This document shows positions 19,863 through 28,524 of a stretch of 64,000 bases of DNA, one piece after another. This DNA comes from Planococcaceae bacterium Storch 2/2-2 (GTDB lineage: Bacteria > Bacillota > Bacilli > Bacillales_A > Planococcaceae). The stretch lies in the NCBI GenBank assembly GCA_009740415.1, contig WOYE01000005.1, forward strand, positions 98,738-162,737. Reading direction: 5' to 3'. A program made the position numbers and the translations under genes. The first letter of the stretch is position 1. Each line of letters begins with the position of its first letter. The notes beneath the pieces are model-generated. The model worked only from the letters and a program-made list of their open reading frames with translations, searched no databases and had not been told where the DNA came from.

Positions 19863-20900
19863 TTACAAATCGTCGAAACCGTTTAAGTCGCTCGTTTTCG
19901 TATATTGACGTGATTTTTGTTCGAAAAAGTCCGTTTTTACGCCGTCGAAATTGTCAACGTAAGCACGGATCCATTTCATCGGGTTTTCTGTATATTCTGG
20001 ATAAATTTCAGATAACCCCATCATCCGTAACATTTTATTCGCACGGTACTTAATGTAACCGATCATGTCGTCCATATCGATTCCTTGGACATCTGATAAT
20101 ACGTACGTTGCCCACTCTTTTTCCATTTCAACGTTATGACGATATTGCGCATACACCCATTCAATAAAGTCTTCGTTGTTGTACTCTGGGTTTTCCGCTA
20201 AGGTCGCACGGAATAACTCGCTAATGAAACGTGCGTGTTGCAACTCATCACGGTTAATAAAGCTGATCATCGTCGATGTTGCTACCATTTTATTATGGCG
20301 CGCTAAATTGTAAAAGTAAGCGAACGCTGAATAGAAGTACATGCCTTCTAAAAGAGACGTGTAAACCATCGCTTTTAAAGCTGTTTCGATCGAAGGGTTC
20401 GTCGCAAACTCATTGTAAATTTCAACGATCCGCTCATTTCGTTTCAACAAGACAGGATCTTGACGCCCCATCTCAAACGCTTCAATTTGACCGTTCAAAT
20501 CGGTCACGCTCGACAAGACGTACGCGTACGAATGGTTATGTTCACTCTCTTGGTCCGCAATCGTTGCCATGATCGACGTCACCGACGGGTCGGTCGTGTA
20601 ATCAGCAAGCTTTGCCGCAAGGTCCGTCTGGGGTGCATCCAATGTCGCCAACAACCCGATAATTTTCAAATACGCATCTTGTTCTGCTTCTGTTAAGTCT
20701 GGAAACTGTTTAACGTCAGGCGTCATATCTACTTCTGCCGCAATCCAAAACTGTGCACGAATTTCTTCACGAATGTCATAAAAGTGGGGATACTTAATAT
20801 CGTTCCAATTTAAAATTTCATTCGTGTCACCTTCAAACAGGCGTGTCGTGCGCGTCGGATCGATCGGCTCGAGTACTTGTACTTCTTTTAATAAAGTCAT
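19863..20900 (-). CDS. nrdF: Class I ribonucleotide reductase, beta (radical-generating) subunit
   Basis: 345 aa. It houses the metal cofactor that generates the radical for the alpha subunit. All six metal ligands can be placed: Asp in ATLDAPQ, Glu and His in QESEHNHSYAY, Glu in SLLEGMYFY, and Glu and His in RDELQHARF. The radical tyrosine (Y of HNHSYAY, four residues after the ligand His) is present, so this is a tyrosyl-radical type and not a Tyr-less variant. The start at 20900 (MTLLKEVQ) follows GGTGGGA; an in-frame ATG 24 nt further up is possible. It has its own promoter (20999-21027) besides probable read-through from the alpha/flavodoxin genes. Symbol nrdF is used because a flavodoxin partner is adjacent. 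Confidence 0.92.
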   Translation of the reverse strand: MTLLKEVQVLEPIDPTRTTRLFEGDTNEILNWNDIKYPHFYDIREEIRAQFWIAAEVDMTPDVKQFPDLTEAEQDAYLKIIGLLATLDAPQTDLAAKLADYTTDPSVTSIMATIADQESEHNHSYAYVLSSVTDLNGQIEAFEMGRQDPVLLKRNERIVEIYNEFATNPSIETALKAMVYTSLLEGMYFYSAFAYFYNLARHNKMVATSTMISFINRDELQHARFISELFRATLAENPEYNNEDFIEWVYAQYRHNVEMEKEWATYVLSDVQGIDMDDMIGYIKYRANKMLRMMGLSEIYPEYTENPMKWIRAYVDNFDGVKTDFFEQKSRQYTKTSDLNGFDDL

Positions 20901-20998
20901 CTTCCCACCAAACCTTTTATTCATATATTTAAACACCTGCTACGAGGTGTTTAGTTCATAATCGCTCTCTCTAAAAAAGCATAGAGAGGTGGAATTAA

Positions 20999-21027
20999 AT
21001 TATAACATCTTTTATTCCGAAATGTAA
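20999..21027 (-). promoter_or_regulatory. Promoter of nrdF
   Basis: On the minus strand: TTACAT (21027-21022), 17-bp spacer, TATAAT (21004-20999). An AAACACC…GGTGTTT hairpin at 20931-20952 lies in the resulting leader. No NrdR box is near it. Confidence 0.65.
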
Positions 21028-21059
21028 TCCGTCTAAAGAATGATTTTATTGAACCCAAA

Positions 21060-21089
21060 AAGGAGAGTTCTAACTGAACTCTCCTCTCT
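21060..21089 (-). terminator. Hairpin/terminator after the flavodoxin gene
   Basis: AGGAGAGTTC-TAACT-GAACTCTCCT immediately after the flavodoxin stop; in the minus direction it is followed by TTTTTGGG. It probably uncouples nrdF partly from the alpha-flavodoxin transcript. Confidence 0.7.
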
Positions 21090-21090
21090 T

Positions 21091-21537
21091 TTATTGAATC
21101 ATCGTTTGATTGTAATGTTCGATCACTTCGTCCGTCCAATCGATGACCAATTGTTCTTGATGTCCACGTGGACTTTGTTCAATTCGTAATGGTCGTAACG
21201 GTGAATGATAAAATGCAGCGAGTTTCGTAGCGGCCGCACAAAAGAGCGCATCCCCTCCGAACTGCGTATCACCCGTTCCAAATACGTAAACGAGCTCCGG
21301 TTTAAACCCGACCGCCGCAATAAATTTTTTCAATTGCGGTGGATTGACACCTTTCCCCCACGTAAATGTTCCGATCATAAATGCATCGTACGATGCGACG
21401 TCAGGAATAGGCTCACCTGCTCCTATACGGTACATCGTGACGTCGATCGACGCTTCTTGCAAACGGGATTCAATCAGTTCTGCCACTTCTTTCGTATTGC
21501 CACTCCAAGAGAGATAAGCAATTAAGAGTGACACCAT
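21091..21537 (-). CDS. Flavodoxin associated with ribonucleotide reductase (NrdI-like role)
   Basis: 148 aa with a flavodoxin fold. The FMN phosphate loop is SWSGNTKEVAELI (residues ~10-22), with TFTWGKGVNPPQL (~58-70) and FGTGDTQFGGDALFCAA (~86-102) forming the other FMN loops. NrdI proteins are flavodoxins that deliver oxidant to assemble the Mn-tyrosyl cofactor of class Ib beta subunits; this one is positioned to do so, but its sequence looks more like a classical flavodoxin. The start overlaps the last 16 bp of the alpha-subunit gene, implying translational coupling. A general electron-carrier role is the alternative. Confidence 0.8.
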   Translation of the reverse strand: MVSLLIAYLSWSGNTKEVAELIESRLQEASIDVTMYRIGAGEPIPDVASYDAFMIGTFTWGKGVNPPQLKKFIAAVGFKPELVYVFGTGDTQFGGDALFCAAATKLAAFYHSPLRPLRIEQSPRGHQEQLVIDWTDEVIEHYNQTMIQ

Positions 21538-23747
21538 TCACACTCCTCAATGTTCGTCGCTGTTGAGCGTGTGTAATACGTTGATTTCATACCTGACTTC
21601 CACGCACGTAAGTGAAGATCGAGTAACACAGACGCGCGAATCGTGTTCGGTACGTACATGTTGAATGAAATCGCTTGGTCGATGTGACGTTGACGTGCAG
21701 CGTTCTGTTTAACGCTCCAACGTTGGTCAACGATGTATGCGGAACGGCGATACACATCATACGTATTGTGATCAAGATCCGGCGCGATCACTGGTAAACG
21801 GTAATTTTTCTTCTCTTCGTAGAAGAACGGTTGGAAAATCGGGTCGATCGATGCAGTTGAACCTGCAATGACCGATGTCGATGAGTTCGGTGCAACCGCC
21901 ATTAAGTAACCGTTACGCATTCCTTGTTGTTTCACACGTGCACGCAATTGTTGCCACTGTTCTGACTCGTATTGACGACGTTCGAAATATTCACCTGTAT
22001 CCCAGTCAGATCCTTCATACATTGGGTACGTTCCTTTTTCAGCCGCGAGATTTGATGAGGCTTCGATCGTTAAATAAGCAATTTTTTCATACAATTTATC
22101 CGCAAGCTCTACTGCCTCGTCCGACTCCCACTGGATGCCTTCTAACGCGAGCAAATGGTGCCAACCGAATGTACCGAGTCCGATTCCACGGTAACGTTCG
22201 TTCGTACGACGCGCTTGAACGACTGGAATTTGGTTTAAATCGATGACGTTATCGAGCATGCGCACTTGAACCGTAATTAAACGTTCTAAAATGTCAGCAG
22301 GTACTGCTTTTCCTAAGTTGATCGATGACAAGTTACAGACGACAAAATCGCCTGGCTTTTTACGCGTAACGATGACGCCGTCTTCTAATGTTACTGACTC
22401 GAACTGTGTCGGGCTCATGTTTTGAGCAATTTCTGTACAAAGGTTCGATGAGTAAATCATCCCTTCGTGTTTGTTCGGGTTCGCACGGTTCACTTCATCA
22501 CGGTAAAACATGAATGGTGTCCCTGTTTCAAGTTGTGAACGAAGAATTCGTTTCATAATATCGATCGCTGGAACCGTTTGACGTGAAAGGTCCTCATTCG
22601 CTACACATTCCGCATATTTCTCACGGAATGAACCTTCCCCACGTTGCTCATCGTAAAAGTCTTCTAACGAATAGCCCATTTTCACACGTACTTCATGTGG
22701 GTCGAATAAATGCCAATCTTCACGCGCATCGACTGCTTCCATGAAAATATCTGGTAAACAAACACCCGTGAAAATGTCATGTGCACGGAGGCGCTCGTCA
22801 CCGTTGTTTAATTTCAAATCGAGGAATGTCATAATGTCGCGGTGCCATACGTCTAAATAGACGGCAATTGCACCTTGACGTTGTCCGAGTTGGTCGACCG
22901 AAACAGCTGTATTGTTCAACTGTTTAATCCACGGTAAGACACCTGATGAAGCTCCTTTAAAGCCACGGATTGCTGAACCACGCGCACGAACTTTCCCCAT
23001 GTATACGCCAATTCCCCCGCCGAATTTTGAAAGGTTCGCAACGTCTGTATTCGAATCGTAAATGCCTTGTAATGAGTCATCGACTGTATCGATGAAGCAC
23101 GATGACAATTGACCGTGTGTTTTTCCTGCGTTTGCAAGCGTCGGTGTCGCTACCGTCATGTACAAGTTGCTCATCGCCCAATACGCCTCTTTGACGTATT
23201 CGAGACGATTTTCTTTCGCTTCGTCTTGCATTAACGTTAATGCGATAACGAGCCAACGTTCTTGTGGCAACTCGACTGTATTTTTACTATGGTCAACCGC
23301 AACATACCGATCGACAAATGTTTTCAAACCGATGTATGTGAACAACTCATCGTTTTCTCGACGGATGAATGATCCTGCTTCTTGAAGCTCTTCGCGTGTA
23401 TATTTTGTCGTCAGTTTATCTGTATATAAACCAGCTTCCACGAGGCGTTCTACGTTATCCGCAAAGTCTGTGTACACTTCCACACCACGACGTGTACGTT
23501 GTTCTGCATAAATACGAATTAAAAGCATACGAGCTGCGACGAACGTCCAAAATGGAGCCGATTCGTCAATGTAGCTAACTGCTTCTAAAATCATTGCACT
23601 TGCCCATTCGCTATCCGATTTATCGGGATGACGTTCTAACCAGCTATCGCTCTTTTCTAAAAGTTCAGCTAGCTTTTCCTCACCATATTCTTCTACTAAG
23701 CTTTTCAAAATCGCTTCAATATTTGGTCGATCCGTTACAGTTGTCAT
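21522..23747 (-). CDS. nrdE: Class I ribonucleotide reductase, alpha (catalytic) subunit
   Basis: 741 aa. It reduces ribonucleoside diphosphates to deoxyribonucleotides. Catalytic residues are visible: Cys in QLSSCFIDT, the N-x-C-x-E triad in SSNLCTEIAQ, Cys in VVCNLSSINLG and a tyrosine pair near RSAYIVDQR. A flexible tail ends in CEWCHS, the redox Cys pair re-reduced by thioredoxin or glutaredoxin. The N-terminal ~100 residues are short and do not show a clear full ATP-cone. ATG 23747 is 10 nt from AGGAGG; the ATG at 23756 is only 1 nt away and less likely. It heads the alpha-flavodoxin(-beta) cluster and is predicted to be NrdR-repressed. Confidence 0.93.
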   Translation of the reverse strand: MTTVTDRPNIEAILKSLVEEYGEEKLAELLEKSDSWLERHPDKSDSEWASAMILEAVSYIDESAPFWTFVAARMLLIRIYAEQRTRRGVEVYTDFADNVERLVEAGLYTDKLTTKYTREELQEAGSFIRRENDELFTYIGLKTFVDRYVAVDHSKNTVELPQERWLVIALTLMQDEAKENRLEYVKEAYWAMSNLYMTVATPTLANAGKTHGQLSSCFIDTVDDSLQGIYDSNTDVANLSKFGGGIGVYMGKVRARGSAIRGFKGASSGVLPWIKQLNNTAVSVDQLGQRQGAIAVYLDVWHRDIMTFLDLKLNNGDERLRAHDIFTGVCLPDIFMEAVDAREDWHLFDPHEVRVKMGYSLEDFYDEQRGEGSFREKYAECVANEDLSRQTVPAIDIMKRILRSQLETGTPFMFYRDEVNRANPNKHEGMIYSSNLCTEIAQNMSPTQFESVTLEDGVIVTRKKPGDFVVCNLSSINLGKAVPADILERLITVQVRMLDNVIDLNQIPVVQARRTNERYRGIGLGTFGWHHLLALEGIQWESDEAVELADKLYEKIAYLTIEASSNLAAEKGTYPMYEGSDWDTGEYFERRQYESEQWQQLRARVKQQGMRNGYLMAVAPNSSTSVIAGSTASIDPIFQPFFYEEKKNYRLPVIAPDLDHNTYDVYRRSAYIVDQRWSVKQNAARQRHIDQAISFNMYVPNTIRASVLLDLHLRAWKSGMKSTYYTRSTATNIEECEWCHS

Positions 23748-23772
23748 CGTATCCATTCCTCCTGATTTTTGC

Positions 23773-23846
23773 TTTTTGATCTTGACAAAACGAGCTTTTC
23801 ACCACTTTTGGCATGAAAAAAAAGCTAATTTTGTCAAGATCAAAAA
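23773..23846 (-). promoter_or_regulatory. Long perfect hairpin in the nrdE leader
   Basis: Arms 23773-23790 and 23829-23846 are exactly complementary over 18 bp (core GATCTTGACAAAA / TTTTGTCAAGATC), with a second inner pair AGCTTTT / AAAAGCT at 23793-23799 and 23820-23826. In the nrdE mRNA the base of the stem lies about 9 nt upstream of the AGGAGG. It could regulate initiation or stability, or be an operator with widely spaced half-sites. Confidence 0.65.
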
Positions 23847-23865
23847 TGTAGCTTTCTAACGTGAA

Positions 23866-23881
23866 ACACTATATGTAGTAT
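23866..23881. promoter_or_regulatory. NrdR box 1
   Basis: ACACTATATGTAGTAT closely fits the NrdR consensus ACACTATATATAGTGT. It is placed between the leader hairpin and the predicted promoter of nrdE. Confidence 0.75.
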
Positions 23882-23897
23882 GCCTTGCTAGAAAAAC

Positions 23898-23913
23898 GAT
23901 CAAAATATAGTAT
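23898..23913. promoter_or_regulatory. NrdR box 2
   Basis: The core AAAATATAGTATTT aligns with the same consensus, exactly 32 bp from box 1, i.e. three helical turns, the spacing typical of paired NrdR boxes. Weak -35/-10 elements overlap it on the minus strand (e.g. TTCTAC…TACTAT). The remainder, to about 24180, is AT-rich with no gene seen. Confidence 0.7.
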
Positions 23914-24183
23914 TTCGTCTGTTTCTCATTGTAGAACTTCTTTTTCATTTTTGCAAGCGTATTTTACGCGGAATGTATTTTTCGTTCTTTCGAATTTCCT
24001 CTAAAAAAATACAAAATGAGTCGAAGGAACGTATCAAAAAATGGAACGTACATTCCCCTCTCTCTTTTTTCGCACAAGCTCCATTATACATCATTTTGAA
24101 CGAGAAGGTGATTTTTTGATTGAACGATCATATTCTTCACCGAACGATTCCTTTTTATAAATTATGAATACTTTTGCAATATA

Positions 24184-24213
24184 AAACTACCTGCCAAATG
24201 ACAGGTAGCTTTC
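24184..24213 (-). terminator. Terminator after yxeA
   Basis: CTACCTG-CCAAATGA-CAGGTAG, followed by TTTTAT in the minus direction; closes the peptide-sensing cluster. Confidence 0.8.
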
Positions 24214-24220
24214 ACAACAT

Positions 24221-24574
24221 TTACATTTTTTCTAACGCTTTTTTAGGAACATCACTTTCAGCGACCTCTCGGTACGAAGTTACACCTTTTCCATCCTTTA
24301 TGAAAAGCTTTAAATACGCTCCTTCACGTAATGGATGACTCGATGTAAACGGCTCCGTCGCTTCATTTCCTTTCGCATCGTATGCGCGTAAATTGTATTC
24401 ATAACGGACGATCACTTCACCGTCAGGTAACTTCGTTTCTTCTTCGTTCCATTCGTCATTCACTTGCACATAATAATGATCGGCACCGAACTCATTCCAA
24501 TTGTTGCCGGATAAGAAATAAATACCACTTCCAATCACAGCGAGTAATACGAGAAAACCGATTCCCTTTTTCAT
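24221..24574 (-). CDS. yxeA: YxeA-family secreted/membrane-anchored protein
   Basis: 117 aa. An N-terminal hydrophobic segment (GFLVLLAVIGSGIYFL, residues 5-20) acts as signal or anchor; no lipobox Cys. The remainder resembles the YxeA (DUF1093) family: DHYYVQV, YEYNLRAYDAKGNE and HPLREGAYLKLFIKDGKGVTSY. In Bacillus subtilis yxeA lies directly after yxdJKLM, and here it also ends the Yxd-like cluster. It overlaps the VanZ-RDD gene by 4 bp (ATGA). Its exact job is not known; it is probably an accessory of the peptide-defence module on the outer membrane face. Confidence 0.82.
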   Translation of the reverse strand: MKKGIGFLVLLAVIGSGIYFLSGNNWNEFGADHYYVQVNDEWNEEETKLPDGEVIVRYEYNLRAYDAKGNEATEPFTSSHPLREGAYLKLFIKDGKGVTSYREVAESDVPKKALEKM

Positions 24575-25707
24575 GTCACTTCACCTTCCTTTCGAATATT
24601 AACAGCAACGATTCCGCTGTAATGGTCAAAATAAAACGGTTTGTTTTGACGGATGAGACGCCAAATAATATGCATAGCGACCCATGCGAAAACGAGCAAA
24701 GATATTCCGACAATTGCAAGAATGAACAGTAAGTCGAACCCTTCAACAAAAGGAACTTGCTCATTTAAAAACGTAGCGAGCATACCGAATACATACGGTA
24801 AAGCGATCGCGAGCCAACGTTTGAGCAACGCCTTCCACACGACTGGATCGATGCTCACGTAACGAATGCGAACGACCGTCGACCCGAGCGTTCGGCCATC
24901 TTTTACGAGTGGGTATACGACTTGTAATGCGCCGAGGATGATGAGAAAGAGCAATCGCTCCGACCACCCTGTCAAATTGCTCAAAACGGTCGATACGAAC
25001 TGAGCGATGACGAGATCGATCAATAGGGCGAGTAATTCTGCACCTCGTGTCGCTTCCTTCTGTCGTTCCATTTTCTCATCCCGTTGGATCAATTGCTGCT
25101 TCGACGGAACGAGCATGAGAAACAGTGGTGCGATGAAAAATCCGAATAGTGCACCTGTCGTATTCGCTAATAAGTCATCGACATCAAATAAACGATACGG
25201 ACATTTGTATAGCCCGTATAAACCGGTCAATTGTGTCACTTCAAAGAAAAGAGATGTGAAAAATCCGAGCAATGCCACTTTCCAAACGTCTCGTTTTCTT
25301 TGCCAGACGTAACGTGCGTACACTCCGAGTGGGAAAAGGAGCAACACGTTAAAAAACAATTGATAAAAAGCAGGTACTTGAATCAATTGTCGATACGAAC
25401 GCCAATCGCTCCAAACGACAGCAGACTCTCGCTTGATGTCATGAATAAATTGAAACGGATTCGTCTGCATGTACGATGAGAGCGGTCCGAGCACTTGACA
25501 GTTATCTCGTACTGCGGGTAACGGTAAAATGACGAGAAAATAAGCACTCATGCCGTAAAATAGAAAGCTCGCTAACAAAATAGACTTCCAAACGCTAAAG
25601 TAACCGTGTTTTCGATATTGATAAATGGCCCACGGTACGGTGAGTGCGACTGATAAAATAAAAAATAGTGCTGCGGCAGTCGCCACCGGTTTCAAATAAA
25701 CGACCAT
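24571..25707 (-). CDS. VanZ-RDD fusion membrane protein
   Basis: 378 aa, wholly membrane-embedded. Residues ~1-195 form a VanZ-like domain with about five helices and the characteristic acidic motif FFEVTQLTGLYGLYKCPYRLFDVDDLLANTTGALFG split over residues ~155-190. Residues ~220-370 form an RDD domain (AELLALLIDLVIAQF … VKDGRTLGSTVVRIRYV). VanZ proteins affect low-level glycopeptide or lipopeptide susceptibility; RDD domains are of uncertain function. It is inserted between the ABC permease (20-bp gap) and yxeA (4-bp overlap), so it is part of the operon. A role in envelope defence is inferred. Confidence 0.85.
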   Translation of the reverse strand: MVVYLKPVATAAALFFILSVALTVPWAIYQYRKHGYFSVWKSILLASFLFYGMSAYFLVILPLPAVRDNCQVLGPLSSYMQTNPFQFIHDIKRESAVVWSDWRSYRQLIQVPAFYQLFFNVLLLFPLGVYARYVWQRKRDVWKVALLGFFTSLFFEVTQLTGLYGLYKCPYRLFDVDDLLANTTGALFGFFIAPLFLMLVPSKQQLIQRDEKMERQKEATRGAELLALLIDLVIAQFVSTVLSNLTGWSERLLFLIILGALQVVYPLVKDGRTLGSTVVRIRYVSIDPVVWKALLKRWLAIALPYVFGMLATFLNEQVPFVEGFDLLFILAIVGISLLVFAWVAMHIIWRLIRQNKPFYFDHYSGIVAVNIRKEGEVT

Positions 25708-25727
25708 CTGTCATCGGTCCCTCCTTC

Positions 25728-27653
25728 TTACAACGCTTCTTTGACGACCTTCTTATAATAACCGATTGTCAGGATCGCAAACGAAGCATAAATCAATGAA
25801 TAAACACCCATTGAAAGAAGGACAGGAATCGTTACATCCGTTGTGAAAAGAAACGATGCAGATTGAACCGCAAACCATGAATGAAGCAATCCGATCAATA
25901 ACGGCAGTCCGAAGACGAACAACTGTTTCCGACGAATTCCACTCATCAATTCACTCATACTAAATCCGAGTTGACGTAACGTGCGGTAACTTTGTTTTTC
26001 TTGTTCCGCTTCTGTCATCTGTTTGAAGTATAAAATCGATCCGGTCGATAACAAAAATACGAATCCTAAAAAGGCTGCGATGAAAATGAACACACCTGCT
26101 CCTTCTACCGATCCTCGGTATTGATCGTAGTAAGAATGTGGTCCTCCATCTTCGATTTCACCGACGACCGCATGATAATAACCGTTCGCGCGTTCGAGTT
26201 CCGCTTCATCTTTCAGCTGAATCGCTACTTTCAAACCGCGCCCTTCTTCTCCTGTTTCGTATGCTTTCAACTGTTCATATTGCTCATGTGGAACGACGAG
26301 CTGCGACGTTCCGAAAGACATATTAAAAATACTGCTATTCGCAAATTCGTCCAATGTGAATTGTGGCGCCCCTTCTTGCTGAACCACTAGAGGTTTAGGG
26401 AATTCAATCGTTTTTGCAAGCCATGCGAGTGATGGGTAATGTAAAGAAGTAGACACTTCCTCATTAAGCGGTATACGAGCACGCTCGACATCTGCTTTCG
26501 AAACGACGTACACTTCAAACGCATCTTCCATAAATTCAGGTGCTTCTTCTGCAAATTGAATAGGCAACGTATAGTACGGAATTTCATAAGTCGCATGTTC
26601 GATTTGCGCAGTTTCGAGTTGACGTTCAAATTCAATTTGCTGCGCACGTCCTTCTTCATCCGCTTCAAACATAAAGTCCGCAGGCATCGCATTGCGCGAT
26701 GTTTCTTCATTCGAATAATAGAGAGAGTACGCAATCGATACCATCGTCAACGTCATCGCCGATAATACCGTAATGATCGTTAATGAATTCGCATTACTTT
26801 TCATCCGCTGCATCAACGGCGCAATCGACAAACTGTCTTTCAGCGACAAGTGACCATTTTTGGAATGGCGAATGACGCTAAAGAGCCAACTAATCGCGAT
26901 ACGAAAGACGAGATACGTTCCTAAAATAGTCGACGCGAGAACGAGGACCATATTTATTAAAAGCATTGAATTTAACATATTTGCACTTAACCAGTAACCG
27001 AAGGCAATTAAGCCGAATCCAGCAAGCGCCATGATCGTTGCGACGGCACCTTTTACAGGTTTCGTCATATCGCTCATACGCTCCGCTTGGAACAGTTGAA
27101 TTAACGTTTTTCGATAAACGAGAACGACGATTTGAAGCGACGTTAACGCAATTAAAATGAGAAACACTTTTAACGTTTGATTAAATGCTTCGCTAGAGAA
27201 CGACAATTCAACGAGTGCTTCAATACCGATCAAACGGAATAGAAGTAAAACGAAGAGGCGTGAAACGACCGCTCCGATTCCGATTCCGACGAATAAAGCA
27301 CCGATGTTCAAAATGACATTTTCGATAATGAGAAGGCGCGCGACGGCACCTTTCGTTAAACCGATTAGCTGATAAATTCCAATTTCTTTACTGCGACGTT
27401 TTAAAAAGATCGAGCTCGCGTAAATAATAAAAATGCTGGCGATGAAAATGAGCAAAACGTTCGCTACTTTAAAACCAGACGTCATCGAACCCGATGCGAG
27501 CGTTTGTTCTAAAATCGTATGATCGTGTTGTAACGTCGAGAACACGAAGTAAAGAGAGACGGTGAAAATGAGTGCGAAAAAGTATAAATAGTAATGTTTA
27601 ATATTTTTTCGCATGCTCCGAATTGCTAAATCAAAGAGTGTCAACCGTCTCAC
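25728..27653 (-). CDS. BceB/YxdM-type ABC permease for antimicrobial peptide sensing
   Basis: 641 aa FtsX-superfamily permease of the BceB type: ten helices, with one very large extracellular domain between helices 7 and 8 (about residues 315-520), which in BceB proteins detects the peptide. Helices 2-4 carry the usual YASSIFLKRRSKEIGIYQLIGLT segment (spanning ~80-102). It overlaps the ATPase gene by 23 bp. With its ATPase it would detach or sense cell-wall-active peptides and signal to the adjacent histidine kinase. Synteny favours YxdM, which responds to a cationic peptide in B. subtilis, over BceB; the actual inducer is not deducible. Confidence 0.88.
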   Translation of the reverse strand: MRRLTLFDLAIRSMRKNIKHYYLYFFALIFTVSLYFVFSTLQHDHTILEQTLASGSMTSGFKVANVLLIFIASIFIIYASSIFLKRRSKEIGIYQLIGLTKGAVARLLIIENVILNIGALFVGIGIGAVVSRLFVLLLFRLIGIEALVELSFSSEAFNQTLKVFLILIALTSLQIVVLVYRKTLIQLFQAERMSDMTKPVKGAVATIMALAGFGLIAFGYWLSANMLNSMLLINMVLVLASTILGTYLVFRIAISWLFSVIRHSKNGHLSLKDSLSIAPLMQRMKSNANSLTIITVLSAMTLTMVSIAYSLYYSNEETSRNAMPADFMFEADEEGRAQQIEFERQLETAQIEHATYEIPYYTLPIQFAEEAPEFMEDAFEVYVVSKADVERARIPLNEEVSTSLHYPSLAWLAKTIEFPKPLVVQQEGAPQFTLDEFANSSIFNMSFGTSQLVVPHEQYEQLKAYETGEEGRGLKVAIQLKDEAELERANGYYHAVVGEIEDGGPHSYYDQYRGSVEGAGVFIFIAAFLGFVFLLSTGSILYFKQMTEAEQEKQSYRTLRQLGFSMSELMSGIRRKQLFVFGLPLLIGLLHSWFAVQSASFLFTTDVTIPVLLSMGVYSLIYASFAILTIGYYKKVVKEAL

Positions 27654-28410
27654 CCCCGAGCATCGCTTGCACTTTCAAAATTTCTTGGAAAAATTGCTGA
27701 CGCGTTTCTTCTCCACGGTAGAGCTCAGAATACATTTCACCGTCCCGTAAAAATACGACGCGGCTGCAATAGCTCGATGCAAGTGGATCGTGCGTCACCA
27801 TCATGATCGTCACGCCGCTATCCTCGTTCACTCGTTCTAACGTTTCCAATAAAGACGATGCCGATTTCGAATCGAGCGCGCCGGTCGGCTCGTCTGCAAA
27901 GATCATCGAAGGCGATGTAATGAGCGCACGCGCAGCAGCAGTCCGTTGCTTTTGCCCTCCTGATAATTGGTTCGGATATTGGCTCCCGATCGCTGAAATG
28001 CCTAACGCTGAAGCGACTTGTTGATATTTCGATTCCGCTTCTTTTTTAGGAATGTTACTTAATGAAACAGGCAATAAAATATTTTCTTTCGCTGTGAGCG
28101 TATCGAGCAAGTTATAATCTTGGAAAATAAACCCGAGTTCGTTTCGTCGGAAGGTAGAAAGTTGACGGTCGTTCATCGTCGACACTTCCTCGCCTGCAAT
28201 TCGAATGGACCCCGATGTCGGACGATCGATCGTCGCAAGTACGTTCAACAACGTCGTTTTCCCCGCTCCTGACGGCCCCATAATACCGACAAACTCTCCT
28301 TCACGAACTGTGACATCAATTCCTTTTAATACTTCATTGACGTTTTGACGAGATCCATACGCTTTCCGAATCGACTTCGCTTCCAATACTACTTTTTCTG
28401 TAATTGCCAT
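27631..28410 (-). CDS. BceA/YxdL-type ABC ATPase
   Basis: 259 aa ATP-binding subunit of the peptide-sensing transporter. Walker A is GPSGAGKTT near residue 46, Q-loop GFIFQDYNLLD (~92), signature LSGGQKQRTAAARAL (~145) and Walker B MIFADEPTGALDS (~166), all canonical. ATG 28410 (MAITEKV) follows AGAAGGA; further upstream in-frame sequence lacks a ribosome-binding site. The likely promoter has TATGAT but no recognisable -35, as expected for a promoter that needs its response regulator. A terminator separates it from the kinase gene. Confidence 0.9.
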   Translation of the reverse strand: MAITEKVVLEAKSIRKAYGSRQNVNEVLKGIDVTVREGEFVGIMGPSGAGKTTLLNVLATIDRPTSGSIRIAGEEVSTMNDRQLSTFRRNELGFIFQDYNLLDTLTAKENILLPVSLSNIPKKEAESKYQQVASALGISAIGSQYPNQLSGGQKQRTAAARALITSPSMIFADEPTGALDSKSASSLLETLERVNEDSGVTIMMVTHDPLASSYCSRVVFLRDGEMYSELYRGEETRQQFFQEILKVQAMLGGETVDTL

Positions 28411-28487
28411 CGTTATTCCTTCTTTCTCTCGTTCATTTCCTCTATCATAACGTGCTTCGTTTCTTTCGTCGTGCGATTCAACGAACA

Positions 28488-28524
28488 AAAAAGCCCGCAA
28501 AGTGACAATGTTGTCACTTTGCGA
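28488..28524 (-). terminator. Terminator between kinase and transporter genes, containing TGACA-N4-TGTCA
   Basis: GCAAAGTGACAA-CA-TTGTCACTTTGC followed by GGCTTTTTT on the minus strand; the stem includes the kinase stop codon. The centre TGACA-ACAT-TGTCA resembles the TNACA-N4-TGTAA recognition element reported for BceR-type regulators, so it might double as an operator for the downstream ATPase gene. Confidence 0.75.
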
